Assembly: GCA_902799185.1 (NCBI GenBank)
Contig: CADBZO010000022.1
Span: 1 to 34,946 of the forward strand
Direction: 5' to 3'
Length of the DNA: 34,946 nt
Origin: an uncultured Bacteroidales bacterium
GTDB lineage: Bacteria; Bacteroidota; Bacteroidia; Bacteroidales; Paludibacteraceae
The position numbers and the translations under genes were made by a program. Positions 26,563-34,946 of the stretch are shown piece by piece (positions within the stretch are counted from its first letter, which is position 1; each line of letters begins with the position of its first letter). The notes beneath the pieces are model-generated. The model was given only the letters and a program-made list of their open reading frames with translations, made no database searches and had not been told where the DNA came from.

Positions 26563-26619
26563 GTTGAGAGTTGAGAGTTGAGAGTTGAGAGAAGTTCGAA
26601 AGTTTAAAGTAGAAAGTTT
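26563..26619. repeat. Heptamer arrays between rpsG and fusA
   Basis: GTTGAGA four times in perfect tandem (26563-26590), then AAGTTCG, AAAGTTT, AAAGTAG, AAAGTTT (26592-26619). They begin 3 bp after the rpsG stop codon. Confidence 0.9.
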
Positions 26620-26673
26620 TTCAAGATCAACACAACAAACAGCAAACACAAAAAAGATTGAAACAATAAACAA

Positions 26674-28788
26674 ATGGCAAAACACGATTTAAAATTAAAC
26701 CGTAACATCGGCATTATGGCGCACATCGATGCCGGTAAGACCACCACTTCGGAGCGTATCCTGTTCTACACGGGTCTGACGCACAAGATCGGTGAGGTGC
26801 ACGACGGTGCTGCTACCATGGACTGGATGGTTCAGGAGCAGGAGCGCGGTATCACTATCACCTCTGCTGCTACCACCACCTATTGGAACTACGCAGGTAA
26901 CAAGTACAAGATCAACCTCATTGACACTCCGGGGCACGTGGACTTCACGGTCGAGGTAGAGCGTTCGCTCCGTATCCTTGACGGTGCCGTAATGGCATTG
27001 TGCTCGGTAGGTGGTGTTCAGCCGCAGTCCGAGACCGTTTGGCGCCAGGCTGATAAATATAATGTACCGCGCCTGTGCTACGTGAATAAGATGGACCGTT
27101 CCGGTGCCAACTTCTTCGACGTAGTACGTCAGATCAAAGAGGTGCTCGGTGCTACTCCGTGTCCTATCCAGATTCCTATCGGTGCTGAGGAGACCTTCAA
27201 GGGTGTCGTTGACCTCGTGAAGATGAAAGCTATCCTCTGGCATGACGAGACCATGGGTGCCGAGTATGTAGAGGAAGAGATTCCGGCTAACCTCCAGGCT
27301 GAGGCTGAGGAGTGGCGCGATAAGATGCTGGAGACAGTATCCGAGTTCGACGACACGCTGATGGAGAAATATTTTGATGATCCTTCGACTATCACCGAGG
27401 ACGAGATCCGCGTGGCTATCCGCAAGGGTACCCTCGCCATGAAGATCTTCCCGGTAATCTGCGGTAGCTCCTTCAAGAACAAAGGTGTGCAGACCATGCT
27501 TGATGCTGTCTGCGCTTACCTGCCGAGCCCGCTGGATACCGAGGTTATCAACGGTACCAACCCGAACACCGATGCACCAGAGGTTCGTCACCCGAACGAT
27601 GAGGAGCCGCTCTGCGCACTCGCCTTCAAGATCGCTACCGATCCGTATGTAGGTCGTCTCTGCTACTTCCGTGTGTACTCGGGTCACCTGGATGCCGGTT
27701 CGTACGTTTACAACCCCCGTTCGGGCAAGAAAGAGCGTATCAGCCGTATCTTCCAGATGCACTCCAACCACCAGAACCCTGTTGAGACCATCCTCGCGGG
27801 CGATATAGGCGCGGGCGTAGGATTTAAGGATATACGCACGGGCGATACGCTCTGCGACGAGAACAAACCTATCGTACTCGAGTCGATCGAGTTCCCGGCA
27901 CCGGTGATCGGTATCTCTGTAGAGCCGAAGAGCCAGGCTGACCTCGACAAACTGGGTGTAGGTCTTGCCAAGCTCGCAGAGGAGGATCCGACCTTCACCG
28001 TCAAGACCGACGAGCAGACCGGTCAGACCGTTATCTCCGGTATGGGTGAGCTTCACCTTGAGATTATCATCGACCGTCTGCGTCGTGAGTTCAAGGTAGA
28101 GTGTAACCAAGGTCGCCCGCAGGTGGCATACCGCGAGGCTATCTCTGCTCCGGTTGAGCTCCGTGAGGTTTACAAGAAGCAGTCCGGTGGTCGTGGTAAG
28201 TTCGCCGACATCATCGTCCGCGTAGAGCCGGCTGACGCTGACTTCCCCGGCGGCCTCCAGTTCGAGGATGTTGTCAAGGGCGGTAACGTGCCTAAGGAGT
28301 ATATCCCGAGCGTACAGAAGGGCTTCGAGATGGCTATGAAGAACGGTGTGCTTGCCGGCTATCCGCTCGACAGCCTGAAGGTGACCCTCCTGGATGGTAG
28401 CTTCCACCCCGTTGACTCTGACCAGTTGTCGTTCGAGATCGCTGCTCAGATGGCGTTCAAAGAGGCTTGTGCAAAGGCTAAACCCGTACTGATGGAGCCG
28501 ATCATGAAGATCGAAGTTGTTACTCCGGAAGAGTCCATGGGTGATGTCATCGGCGACTTGAACAAACGTCGTGGTCAGGTAGAGGGTATGGATACCAGCC
28601 GCACCGGTGCACGTATCGTCAAAGCACATGTGCCTCTGGCAGAGATGTTCGGTTACGTAACCGCTCTCCGTACCATCACCTCCGGTCGTGCTACGAGCTC
28701 CATGGAGTTCAGCCACTACGAGGCTGTTTCTTCCTCGATCGCCAAGACCGTCCTCACTGAAGTGGGAGGTCGTGTCGATCTCGTGTAA
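26674..28788 (+). CDS. fusA: Elongation factor G
   Basis: 704 aa GTPase that drives tRNA-mRNA translocation. Motifs: G1 [15 protein letters not shown] (about residues 16-30), switch [16 protein letters not shown]3 [21 protein letters not shown]4 [10 protein letters not shown]. Domain II and the later domains follow ([38 protein letters not shown] near the C-terminus). Position after rpsL-rpsG marks it as the main housekeeping EF-G. No tuf follows, which is normal for Bacteroidetes. A 714-codon antisense ORF covers it and is a codon-bias shadow. Codon choice is more biased than in the PUL, as expected for high expression. Confidence 0.98.
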   Translation: MAKHDLKLNRNIGIMAHIDAGKTTTSERILFYTGLTHKIGEVHDGAATMDWMVQEQERGITITSAATTTYWNYAGNKYKINLIDTPGHVDFTVEVERSLRILDGAVMALCSVGGVQPQSETVWRQADKYNVPRLCYVNKMDRSGANFFDVVRQIKEVLGATPCPIQIPIGAEETFKGVVDLVKMKAILWHDETMGAEYVEEEIPANLQAEAEEWRDKMLETVSEFDDTLMEKYFDDPSTITEDEIRVAIRKGTLAMKIFPVICGSSFKNKGVQTMLDAVCAYLPSPLDTEVINGTNPNTDAPEVRHPNDEEPLCALAFKIATDPYVGRLCYFRVYSGHLDAGSYVYNPRSGKKERISRIFQMHSNHQNPVETILAGDIGAGVGFKDIRTGDTLCDENKPIVLESIEFPAPVIGISVEPKSQADLDKLGVGLAKLAEEDPTFTVKTDEQTGQTVISGMGELHLEIIIDRLRREFKVECNQGRPQVAYREAISAPVELREVYKKQSGGRGKFADIIVRVEPADADFPGGLQFEDVVKGGNVPKEYIPSVQKGFEMAMKNGVLAGYPLDSLKVTLLDGSFHPVDSDQLSFEIAAQMAFKEACAKAKPVLMEPIMKIEVVTPEESMGDVIGDLNKRRGQVEGMDTSRTGARIVKAHVPLAEMFGYVTALRTITSGRATSSMEFSHYEAVSSSIAKTVLTEVGGRVDLV

Positions 28789-29119
28789 AGTTTTCTTTGG
28801 GCACCTTTGGCTTTTTTGTTCGGTCATTATGTACCACATAACTCCCTTACAAGAAAAACCAAATCTGCTCCAAACAAAACTTGAAGAAACAAGAAATGCA
28901 AAAAGTTAGGCACGCGTAAGCAAACGTGCGAGCGCGTACCTAATAAACAATAAGGAACGTACACGTACACACATGCGTGTGGCTATAAGTACGGCCTGAA
29001 ACATAAGGTTCGTAAGAACAAAACAAACCCCGGCAGGGTGCGGGTCATTCAAGCAAATGACTCTTTGGATTATCTGCGCTCTGCCAAGTATTAACAAAAT
29101 AAAACAACTATTATTTATT
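28789..29119 (+). promoter_or_regulatory. Long structured leader upstream of the S10 operon
   Basis: 331 bp without a gene. Visible hairpins: TTAGGcACGCG (28906-28916) with CGCGTaCCTAA (28933-28943), one mismatch. GCACG (28910-28914) could instead pair with CGTGC (28925-28929), a mutually exclusive fold. CACAC/GTGTG lies at 28968-28981. GTTC-GTAA-GAAC (29008-29019) has a GNRA loop. GGGTCATT (29042-29049) pairs with AATGACTC (29056-29063), including one G-U pair. I see no good TAnnTTTG promoter. An r-protein autoregulatory site is plausible but unproven. Confidence 0.5.
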
Positions 29120-29425
29120 ATGAGTCAAAAAATCCGTATCAAACTGAAGTCTTTCGACCACAACCTGGTTGACAAGTCTGCAGAGAAGATCGTGAAGACC
29201 GTAAAGGCGACCGGTGCCGTAGTAAGTGGTCCTATTCCACTGCCGACCCACAAGCGTATCTTTACTGTGAACCGCTCTACCTTCGTTAACAAGAAGAGCC
29301 GCGAGCAATTCGAGTTATCGAGCTACAAGCGTCTGATCGACATCTACAACAGCAACAACAAGACCGTTGAGGCCCTGATGAAACTGGAGCTCGCCAGCGG
29401 TGTGGAAGTAGAAATCAAAGTTTGA
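29120..29425 (+). CDS. rpsJ: Ribosomal protein S10
   Basis: 101 aa from ATG 29120 ([20 protein letters not shown]); a longer frame from 29057 runs into the leader and is rejected. Conserved [20 protein letters not shown] and [16 protein letters not shown] are present, with a C-terminal strand [11 protein letters not shown]10 is a 30S head protein and, as NusE, a partner of NusB in transcription antitermination. First gene of the S10 cluster, separated from rplC by an unusually long, structured 126-bp gap. Confidence 0.97.
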   Translation: MSQKIRIKLKSFDHNLVDKSAEKIVKTVKATGAVVSGPIPLPTHKRIFTVNRSTFVNKKSREQFELSSYKRLIDIYNSNNKTVEALMKLELASGVEVEIKV

Positions 29426-29551
29426 TGAACGCCGGAGCGTTTCCTTCGGATAGTAAAACCGGAGTATCCGGGTAATCCGGAAAATCCAGATTAACCCGAA
29501 GGCGAGAACGCAGGCAAAATGAATTAACAATTTTAATCAATCTAAGCAACA

Positions 29552-30169
29552 ATGCCAGGATTATTAGGAAAAAAGATCGGAATGACTTCCGTCTTTGGTG
29601 CCGACGGTAAAAACGTACCGTGCACCGTGATTGAGGCAGGTCCTTGCGTAGTGACTCAGCTCAAGACCGTTGAGAAAGACGGTTACAAAGCCGCTCAGGT
29701 AGGCTTTATGCACAAGAGCGAGAAGCACACGAACAAGGCCGAGGCTGGCCATTTCAAGGCAGCCGGCGTAGAGCCCATGCGCCATTTAGCAGAATTTGAG
29801 TTTGACCAGGAGCTCACGCTCGGACAGACCATCACCGCAGCTGACCTCTTCGAGGAGGGTATGTACGTGGACGTCATCGGAACCAGCAAGGGCCACGGTT
29901 TCCAGGGTGTCGTTAAACGTCACGGTTTCGGTGGTGTAGGCCAGAGCACTCACGGTCAGGACGACCGTCTCCGCGCTCCGGGTTCGGTAGGTGCTTGTGC
30001 TTATCCTAGCCGTATCTTCCCGGGTACCCGCATGGCCGGTCAGATGGGTGGCGACCGCGTTACGGTCCAGAACCTCGTCGTTCTCAAAGTTATCCCCGAG
30101 TACAACTTGATCATGGTCAAGGGATCCGTACCCGGTGCAAAAAATTCAATCGTCGTTATCAACAAGTAA
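29552..30169 (+). CDS. rplC: Ribosomal protein L3
   Basis: 205 aa. It begins [20 protein letters not shown] and carries the central loop that reaches the peptidyl-transferase centre ([20 protein letters not shown], then [20 protein letters not shown]). In gamma-proteobacteria PrmB methylates the Gln of the GQ motif in this loop. L3 is an early 50S assembly protein. It is followed after 6 bp by rplD. The upstream gap 29426-29551 contains a long-range inverted repeat CCTTCGG (29443-29449)/CCGAAGG (29496-29502). Confidence 0.98.
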   Translation: MPGLLGKKIGMTSVFGADGKNVPCTVIEAGPCVVTQLKTVEKDGYKAAQVGFMHKSEKHTNKAEAGHFKAAGVEPMRHLAEFEFDQELTLGQTITAADLFEEGMYVDVIGTSKGHGFQGVVKRHGFGGVGQSTHGQDDRLRAPGSVGACAYPSRIFPGTRMAGQMGGDRVTVQNLVVLKVIPEYNLIMVKGSVPGAKNSIVVINK

Positions 30170-30175
30170 TTAGTT

Positions 30176-30805
30176 ATGGAACTTAGTATTCTGAACATGG
30201 CCGGCAAAGAGACCGGCAAGAAGATCGCTCTCAATGACGCTATCTTCGCAATTGAGCCTAACGACCATGCTATCTACTTGGACGTTAAGCAATTCTTGGC
30301 CGCACAGCGCCAAGGCACAGCGAAAGCAAAACAACGTAGCGAGAATGCTCACTCGACCCGCAAGCTCGGTCGCCAGAAGGGTGGCGGCGGCGCACGTCCG
30401 GGTGATCTGAAGTCTCCGGTACGCGTAGGTGGTGGTACTATCTTCGGTCCCGTACCCCGCGACTATGACTTCAAACTGAACAAGAAAGTGAAACAACTCG
30501 CACGCAAGTCCGCTCTGTCGCTGCGCGCAAAACAAAATGAGTTGCTCGTGCTAGACGCACTCACCTTTGACGCTCCGAAAACCAAAGCCATGGTTGAGGT
30601 GCTGAATGCACTGCAGGTAGCAGGCAAGAAAGTTCTCTTCGTCGTTGACGATGCGAACCTCAACGCCCGCAAGTCTGCCGCTAACATCCAGAAGGTGAAT
30701 GTCGTGAACGTAAACGAGCTGAACACCTACACAATCATGAACTCGAACGCTGTTGTCCTCACCGAGGCTTCGGCAGCCGCTCTCGAGGCAACTTTTAAAG
30801 CATAA
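30176..30805 (+). CDS. rplD: Ribosomal protein L4
   Basis: 209 aa. The exit-tunnel loop is visible: [20 protein letters not shown] then [20 protein letters not shown] and [20 protein letters not shown]. These are the residues near which macrolide-resistance changes occur; nothing here looks altered. L4 is the classical autogenous repressor of the S10 operon in E. coli, so the structured leader before rpsJ is a natural place to look for its target, though this mechanism has not been seen by me here. The stop codon overlaps the strong Shine-Dalgarno of rplW. Confidence 0.98.
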   Translation: MELSILNMAGKETGKKIALNDAIFAIEPNDHAIYLDVKQFLAAQRQGTAKAKQRSENAHSTRKLGRQKGGGGARPGDLKSPVRVGGGTIFGPVPRDYDFKLNKKVKQLARKSALSLRAKQNELLVLDALTFDAPKTKAMVEVLNALQVAGKKVLFVVDDANLNARKSAANIQKVNVVNVNELNTYTIMNSNAVVLTEASAAALEATFKA

Positions 30806-30810
30806 GGAGG
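30804..30810 (+). promoter_or_regulatory. Unusually strong Shine-Dalgarno for rplW
   Basis: AAGGAGG, a 7-base complement of the anti-SD, lies 6 nt before ATG 30817 and overlaps the rplD stop codon (TAA 30803-30805). Other starts in the window lack such a site, as is typical of Bacteroidetes. Confidence 0.85.
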
Positions 30811-30816
30811 TATATT

Positions 30817-31107
30817 ATGGCAATTATTATCAAACCTATCGTCACTGAGAAGATGACTGCCGCCGGCGAGAAACAGAACCGTTACGGATTCGTAGTAGCT
30901 CGCAATGCCAACAAAGTTGAGATCAAGAAGGCAGTAGAGGAAATGTACAATGTTCAGGTAACCGATGTCAACACGCTCATCCGTGCCCCGAAAGTAAAAC
31001 AGCGCTGGACCAAGTCCGGTCTGCTCCGCGGTGCACAACAGGCGTACAAGAAAGCCATCGTGACCCTGAAAGAAGGTGAAACAATTGATTTTTATAGCAA
31101 TATCTAA
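30817..31107 (+). CDS. rplW: Ribosomal protein L23
   Basis: 96 aa. Starts [20 protein letters not shown], with [20 protein letters not shown] and [20 protein letters not shown], the extended loop at the tunnel exit. L23 forms the docking site for trigger factor and SRP. It has the only strong SD I found, overlapping the end of rplD, and is followed after 2 bp by rplB. Confidence 0.97.
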   Translation: MAIIIKPIVTEKMTAAGEKQNRYGFVVARNANKVEIKKAVEEMYNVQVTDVNTLIRAPKVKQRWTKSGLLRGAQQAYKKAIVTLKEGETIDFYSNI

Positions 31108-31109
31108 AA

Positions 31110-31934
31110 ATGGCTGTACGTAAATTTAAGCCCACAACACCAGGGCAGAGACACAAAGTTATAGGTGCGTTCGAGACAATTACCGCGAGCGCTCCTGAGA
31201 AATCGCTTGTGTTTGGTAAAACCAAAACCGGTGGTCGCAACAACGTCGGTAAAATGACGATGCGCTACATCGGTGGTGGTCACAAACAGAAGTACCGCGT
31301 AATTGACTTCAAGCGCAATAAAGATGGTGTACCCGCAGTAGTTAAGACCATTGAGTACGATCCGAACCGTTCGGCTCGCATCGCCCTCCTGTTCTACGCT
31401 GACGGTGAGAAGCGCTATATCCTTGCACCGAATGGACTGCAAGTAGGTCAGACTGTAATGTCGGGAGAGAACGCTGCTCCCGAGGTAGGAAATGCACTGC
31501 CGATGTCGGTAATTCCTCTGGGAACGCTGATTCACAACATCGAGCTTCGTCCGGGCCAGGGTGCCTGCATGGTACGTTCTGCCGGTACGTTCGCTCAGTT
31601 GTCGAGCCGTGAGGACAAGTATGCTATCATCAAACTGCCTTCAGGCGAGCTCCGCAAGGTGCTGGCAGCATGCAAGGCTACTGTTGGTGTAGTAGGCAAC
31701 TCCGATCACGCACTGGAGAAGAGCGGCAAGGCCGGTCGTAGCCGTTGGCTGGGTCGTCGTCCTCGCAACCGTGGCGTAGTAATGAACCCTGTAGATCACC
31801 CGATGGGTGGTGGTGAAGGCCGTCAGAGCGGTGGTCATCCGCGTAGCCGCAAGGGTCTGCTCGCTAAGGGTTACAAGACGCGTCATCCGAAGAACCAGAG
31901 CAACCAGTACATTATAGAAAGACGTAAGAAATAA
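31110..31934 (+). CDS. rplB: Ribosomal protein L2
   Basis: 274 aa. Typical blocks: [55 protein letters not shown], and the C-terminal [20 protein letters not shown], with the conserved His near the peptidyl-transferase centre. L2 is needed for subunit association. It is 2 bp after rplW and 22 bp before rpsS. No oddities. Confidence 0.98.
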   Translation: MAVRKFKPTTPGQRHKVIGAFETITASAPEKSLVFGKTKTGGRNNVGKMTMRYIGGGHKQKYRVIDFKRNKDGVPAVVKTIEYDPNRSARIALLFYADGEKRYILAPNGLQVGQTVMSGENAAPEVGNALPMSVIPLGTLIHNIELRPGQGACMVRSAGTFAQLSSREDKYAIIKLPSGELRKVLAACKATVGVVGNSDHALEKSGKAGRSRWLGRRPRNRGVVMNPVDHPMGGGEGRQSGGHPRSRKGLLAKGYKTRHPKNQSNQYIIERRKK

Positions 31935-31956
31935 CCTATAAAGTAAAGAAAACATT

Positions 31957-32226
31957 ATGAGTCGTTCACTGAAAAAAGGACCGTTTATCAACGTTAAGTT
32001 GGAAGACAAGGTACTGGCTATGAATGAGTCGGGCAAGAAAGAGGTTATCAAGACCTGGAGCCGCGCCTCGATGATTTCCCCTGACTTTGTAGGTCACACA
32101 ATCGCAGTTCACAACGGAAACAAGTTCATTCCTGTTTATGTTACCGAGAACATGGTAGGTCACAAACTGGGCGAGTTCGCTCCGACGCGTACCTTCCGCG
32201 GTCACTCCGGCAACAACAAGAAGTAA
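31957..32226 (+). CDS. rpsS: Ribosomal protein S19
   Basis: 89 aa. [40 protein letters not shown] and [20 protein letters not shown] are the invariant S19 blocks. It binds S13 and 16S rRNA in the 30S head. Standard position between rplB and rplV. Confidence 0.98.
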   Translation: MSRSLKKGPFINVKLEDKVLAMNESGKKEVIKTWSRASMISPDFVGHTIAVHNGNKFIPVYVTENMVGHKLGEFAPTRTFRGHSGNNKK

Positions 32227-32266
32227 CCCGTTGTAATCATTAACATTATTAAAACTCAAGATTAAA

Positions 32267-32674
32267 ATGGGTGCAAGAAAACATAACAGCGCCGAGGCAA
32301 TGAAGGCAGCCCGCAAAGAGCAATACTTCGCCAAGGCAAACAACATTCCTACCAGCCCGCGCAAAATGCGTCTCGTAGCAGACATGGTTCGCGGCATGGA
32401 AGTGAATCGCGCATTGGGTGCTCTGCATTTCTCCACTCGTGAGGCAAGCCGCGCACTCGAAAAGCTCCTGAAATCTGCTATCGCTAACTGGGAAGTAAAA
32501 ACCGGTAAGAAAGCAGAGGACGAAACTCTCTATGTAACGAAAATCATGGTTGACGGCGGCATGTCGATCAAGCGTATGCTTCCCGCTCCTCAGGGTCGTG
32601 CTTATCGTATCCGCAAACGCTCCAACCACGTTACAATATTTGTAGATACCAAAGATACTAACGCTGAAAAGTAA
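32267..32674 (+). CDS. rplV: Ribosomal protein L22
   Basis: 135 aa, slightly long at the N-terminus ([20 protein letters not shown] before the core), as in other Bacteroidetes. The core has [35 protein letters not shown], and the tunnel hairpin [21 protein letters not shown]22 lines the exit tunnel; its hairpin is a site of macrolide resistance, and no deletion is visible here. It is 9 bp before rpsC. Confidence 0.97.
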   Translation: MGARKHNSAEAMKAARKEQYFAKANNIPTSPRKMRLVADMVRGMEVNRALGALHFSTREASRALEKLLKSAIANWEVKTGKKAEDETLYVTKIMVDGGMSIKRMLPAPQGRAYRIRKRSNHVTIFVDTKDTNAEK

Positions 32675-32683
32675 TTTCAAATT

Positions 32684-33427
32684 ATGGGACAGAAAATTAA
32701 TCCTATAGCAAACCGTCTGGGCATAGTCCGCGGTTGGGACTCCAACTGGTTTGGAGGCAAGAATTACGGCGATACGTTGCTTGAGGACAGCAAGATCCGC
32801 GAGTACCTCAACGCTCGTCTCGCAGAGGCCAGTATCAGCCGTATCGTTATCGAAAGAACTCTGAAACTTGTGACTGTTACTATCTGCACCGCTCGCCCCG
32901 GTTATATCATCGGAAAAGGTGGAGAAGAGGTTGACAAATTGAAGAAGGAACTCCAGAAAATCACCAAGCAGGATGTGCAAATCAACATCTACGAGGTAAA
33001 ACGTCCGGAACTGGACGCCACCATCGTAGCTTCCAAGATCGCACGCCAGCTGGAAGGCAAGATTGCTTACCGCCGTGCCGTGAAGATGGCTATCCAGAGC
33101 ACCATGCGTATGGGCGCCGAGGGTATCAAGATTCAGGTATCCGGCCGTCTGAACGGCGCCGAGATGGCACGCAAGGAGATGTACAAAGAGGGTCGTACCC
33201 CGCTGCACACGCTCCGTGCCGACATCGACTACTGCCACGTAGGCGCTATCACCAAAGTGGGTGTCATCGGCGTAAAGGTATGGATCTGCCGTGGAGAAGT
33301 GTATGGCAAGAAGGACCTGGCTCCTAACTTCTCGCAGAAGCAGGAAGGCGGCCGCCCCGGCATGGATCGCCGTGAGGGTGGACGCGGAGACCGCAAGGGC
33401 AACTTCCGCCGCAACAAAAAACAATAA
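32684..33427 (+). CDS. rpsC: Ribosomal protein S3
   Basis: 247 aa. N-terminal [20 protein letters not shown], the KH domain signature [20 protein letters not shown], and the C-terminal domain [41 protein letters not shown] basic, Gly/Arg-rich tail follows ([20 protein letters not shown]). It lies at the mRNA entry and has helicase activity together with S4/S5. The tail is moderately long, common in Bacteroidetes. Confidence 0.98.
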   Translation: MGQKINPIANRLGIVRGWDSNWFGGKNYGDTLLEDSKIREYLNARLAEASISRIVIERTLKLVTVTICTARPGYIIGKGGEEVDKLKKELQKITKQDVQINIYEVKRPELDATIVASKIARQLEGKIAYRRAVKMAIQSTMRMGAEGIKIQVSGRLNGAEMARKEMYKEGRTPLHTLRADIDYCHVGAITKVGVIGVKVWICRGEVYGKKDLAPNFSQKQEGGRPGMDRREGGRGDRKGNFRRNKKQ

Positions 33428-33454
33428 TGTTTAACCGATTTGTAGATTAGAATC

Positions 33455-33886
33455 ATGTTACAACCTAAGAAAACTAAATTCCGCCGTTGCCAGAAAGGCC
33501 GCATCAAAGGGTTCGCTCACCGCGGTCAGGAACTGGCATTCGGTTCGTTCGGTATCAAGAGTATGGGTACCGTATGGTTGACCGGTCGTCAAATCGAGGC
33601 TGCCCGTATCGCCGTTACCCGTTATATGCAACGTCAAGGACAGGTTTGGATCCGCGTATTCCCGGACAAACCGATTACCAAGAAGCCGTTGGATGTACGT
33701 ATGGGTAAAGGTAAAGGTGCTCCCGAAGGTTTCGTAGTGCCATTGGAGCCCGGTCGTATCATCTTTGAGGTAGAGGGCGTAAGCTACGACGTAGCTAAAG
33801 AGGCACTCCGTCTCGCTGCCCAGAAACTGCCGATCACCACTAAATTTGTCGTAAGACGCGATTACGACGCAACACAAAATGCATAA
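33455..33886 (+). CDS. rplP: Ribosomal protein L16
   Basis: 143 aa. [20 protein letters not shown], then [40 protein letters not shown] and [21 protein letters not shown]16 helps tRNA accommodation in the A site; its Arg in the [11 protein letters not shown] loop is the residue hydroxylated by YcfD in other bacteria. Follows rpsC by 27 bp. Confidence 0.98.
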   Translation: MLQPKKTKFRRCQKGRIKGFAHRGQELAFGSFGIKSMGTVWLTGRQIEAARIAVTRYMQRQGQVWIRVFPDKPITKKPLDVRMGKGKGAPEGFVVPLEPGRIIFEVEGVSYDVAKEALRLAAQKLPITTKFVVRRDYDATQNA

Positions 33887-33895
33887 TTAAGGATT

Positions 33896-34105
33896 ATGAA
33901 AACAGCTGAAATTAAAGAATTAACAACTAAAGAATTAACAACTCAAGAGATCCAGGAGCGTCTCGCTGCAGAGAAAGAGGCTCTGGTTCGTATGAAGTTA
34001 AATCACAGTATTTCGCCGCTCGATAATCCGTTGCAGATTAAGGCTGCGCGTCGCAATATCGCTCGCCTTGCAACGGAACTTCGTGCCCGTGAAATTAACA
34101 AGTAA
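33896..34105 (+). CDS. rpmC: Ribosomal protein L29 with internal 5-residue duplication
   Basis: 69 aa, a helical hairpin protein near the tunnel exit beside L23. The family core is EIQERLAAEKEALVRMKLNH and NIARLATELRAREINK. The N-terminal helix contains KELTT twice in a row, from a perfect 15-bp tandem duplication at 33914-33943, making the protein about five residues longer than many L29s. The gene lies 9 bp after rplP and 15 bp before rpsQ. Confidence 0.96.
   Translation: MKTAEIKELTTKELTTQEIQERLAAEKEALVRMKLNHSISPLDNPLQIKAARRNIARLATELRAREINK
33914..33943 (+). repeat. 15-bp tandem duplication inside rpmC
   Basis: AAAGAATTAACAACT occurs at 33914-33928 and again at 33929-33943 without a mismatch, encoding KELTT twice. 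Confidence 0.92.
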
Positions 34106-34120
34106 AAAACGACAAAGACA

Positions 34121-34375
34121 ATGGAAAGAAATCTTAGAAAAGAGCGCGTGGGCGTAGTTGTTTCCAACAAGATGGAGAAGACCATCGTGGTCGCTGTCCG
34201 TTGGAAAGAGAAACACCCCATCTATGGCAAGTTTGTCAATAAAACTCGCAAGTTCCATGTTCATGACGAGAAGAATGAGGCAGGTATCGGCGATACCGTA
34301 CGCATCATGGAGACCCGTCCGCTGAGCAAGACCGTGCGTTGGCGTTTAACTCAAATTATCGAAAGGGCTAAGTAA
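34121..34375 (+). CDS. rpsQ: Ribosomal protein S17
   Basis: 84 aa. [40 protein letters not shown], then [20 protein letters not shown]. An OB-fold 30S primary binding protein. It is 2 bp before rplN. Confidence 0.98.
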   Translation: MERNLRKERVGVVVSNKMEKTIVVAVRWKEKHPIYGKFVNKTRKFHVHDEKNEAGIGDTVRIMETRPLSKTVRWRLTQIIERAK

Positions 34376-34377
34376 TT

Positions 34378-34743
34378 ATGGTACAGCAAGAATCCCGTCT
34401 CACAGTATGTGACAACAGCGGTGCCAAGCAGGCACTCGTGATCCGCGTTCTCGGCGGCACCAAGAAGCGTTACGCAACCCTCGGCGATACAATCGTAGTA
34501 GCCGTTAAGGGCGTTATCCCTTCCAGCGACATGAAAGACGGTACGGTCAGCCGTGCTATCGTAGTGCGCACGAAGAAAGAGGTACGCCGCGCTGACGGAA
34601 GCTACATCCGTTTTGATGACAACGCTTGCGTTCTCGTCAACAACGCCGGTGAACTCCGTGGCAGCCGTATCTTCGGTCCCGTAGCACGTGAGCTGCGTCA
34701 AACGAACATGAAAATTATTTCTCTGGCACCTGAAGTGCTCTAA
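34378..34743 (+). CDS. rplN: Ribosomal protein L14
   Basis: 121 aa. [40 protein letters not shown], then [20 protein letters not shown] and [20 protein letters not shown], which are diagnostic of L14. It binds L19 and forms intersubunit bridge contacts; in other bacteria it is also the docking site of the silencing factor RsfS. Ordinary in sequence and position. Confidence 0.98.
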   Translation: MVQQESRLTVCDNSGAKQALVIRVLGGTKKRYATLGDTIVVAVKGVIPSSDMKDGTVSRAIVVRTKKEVRRADGSYIRFDDNACVLVNNAGELRGSRIFGPVARELRQTNMKIISLAPEVL

Positions 34744-34763
34744 TCATCTAAACTATTACAAAA

Positions 34764-34946
34764 ATGGCAAAACTTCATATCAAAAAGGGTGACACCGTTT
34801 ATGTAAACGCAGGTGCTTCGAAGGGTCAGACCGGCCGTGTGCTGGAGGTGATCGTTGACAAGCAACGCGCTATCGTAGAAGGCGTTAACATGGTATCCAA
34901 GAGTACCAAACCCAACGCAAAGAATCCGCAAGGCGGAATCGTTAAA
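34764..34946 (+). CDS. rplX: Ribosomal protein L24, 5' part
   Basis: The first 61 codons are present; the gene runs off the right edge. [20 protein letters not shown], then [10 protein letters not shown] and [20 protein letters not shown] contain the KOW motif of L24, an early 50S assembly protein. The expected next gene is rplE. Confidence 0.96.
   Translation, partial: MAKLHIKKGDTVYVNAGASKGQTGRVLEVIVDKQRAIVEGVNMVSKSTKPNAKNPQGGIVK

Noticed and set aside
26695-28839. 714-codon reverse-strand ORF over fusA
   Set aside because: It mirrors the fusA codons almost end to end. The product has no signal, motif or start context; it is a codon-bias shadow of a highly expressed gene.
29057-29119. N-terminal extension of S10
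   Set aside because: S10 begins at MSQKIRI in ATG 29120; the extra residues come from the structured leader.
28788-29120. Missing tuf gene between fusA and rpsJ
   Set aside because: To my knowledge this is normal for Bacteroidetes, where tuf lies elsewhere, so it is not a deletion.

Overview
The window looks like a chromosomal segment from a gut- or rumen-type Bacteroidales (Bacteroidota). The evidence is SusC/SusD/SusE lipoprotein machinery, promoters of the Bacteroidetes type (TTG, about 20 bp, TAnnTTTG), very few Shine-Dalgarno sequences, type IX secretion (T9SS) C-terminal sorting domains, and a ribosomal order rpsL-rpsG-fusA-rpsJ with no tuf. Nearly every convincing gene is on the + strand. 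I cannot assign a genus.

Layout. (1) 1-1141: the tail of an unknown gene, a 57-residue lipoprotein too short for routine gene calling, and a conserved-looking hypothetical protein. (2) 1283-7628: a terminator and a strong promoter, then an efflux operon. It holds a lipoprotein membrane-fusion subunit, a 1519-codon ORF that joins an AcrB-type RND pump to an OprM/TolC-type outer-membrane lipoprotein, and a Spy/CpxP-like periplasmic protein, closed by a terminator. (3) 7702-9333: a membrane-spanning TPR regulator of the type found beside glycan-use loci. (4) 9445-24863: an apparently polycistronic polysaccharide utilization locus (PUL). In order: a T9SS-tagged SusE/F-type protein, SusC, SusD, SusE, a GH66 dextranase lipoprotein, a SusB-type GH97 glucosidase, a giant InlB-repeat T9SS-tagged protein and a small secreted protein with a P-x-G-D/TM/basic tail. 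The predicted substrate is dextran or another alpha-1,6-glucan: GH66 cuts it outside the cell, SusC/D import the oligosaccharides, and GH97 releases glucose. (5) 24864-25425: a gene-free stretch with three consecutive inverted repeats, an 11-bp tandem array, a 21-bp repeat of the preceding gene's 3' end and the rpsL promoter. (6) 25426-34946: rpsL, rpsG, fusA and the S10-spc ribosomal genes from rpsJ to rplX, which is cut by the window edge.

The most striking unexplained structure is at the DNA level. Arrays with a 7-bp period (words such as TTGAYA+N, TTGTAAA, GTTGAGA, AGTCGAA) fill many intergenic gaps. Similar 7-bp-period words are also translated as the hydrophobic core of several lipoprotein signal peptides. 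A second dispersed GC-rich hairpin element occurs once between rpsL and rpsG and twice inside the GH97 reading frame, where it encodes extra peptide. The giant InlB-repeat gene has a G8 tract that separates a natural-looking ATG start from the main frame, so it may be phase variable. The RND-OMF fusion, joined by a Thr-Pro linker encoded by five 9-bp repeats and followed by an internal lipoprotein signal, is the best protein-level candidate for something new.
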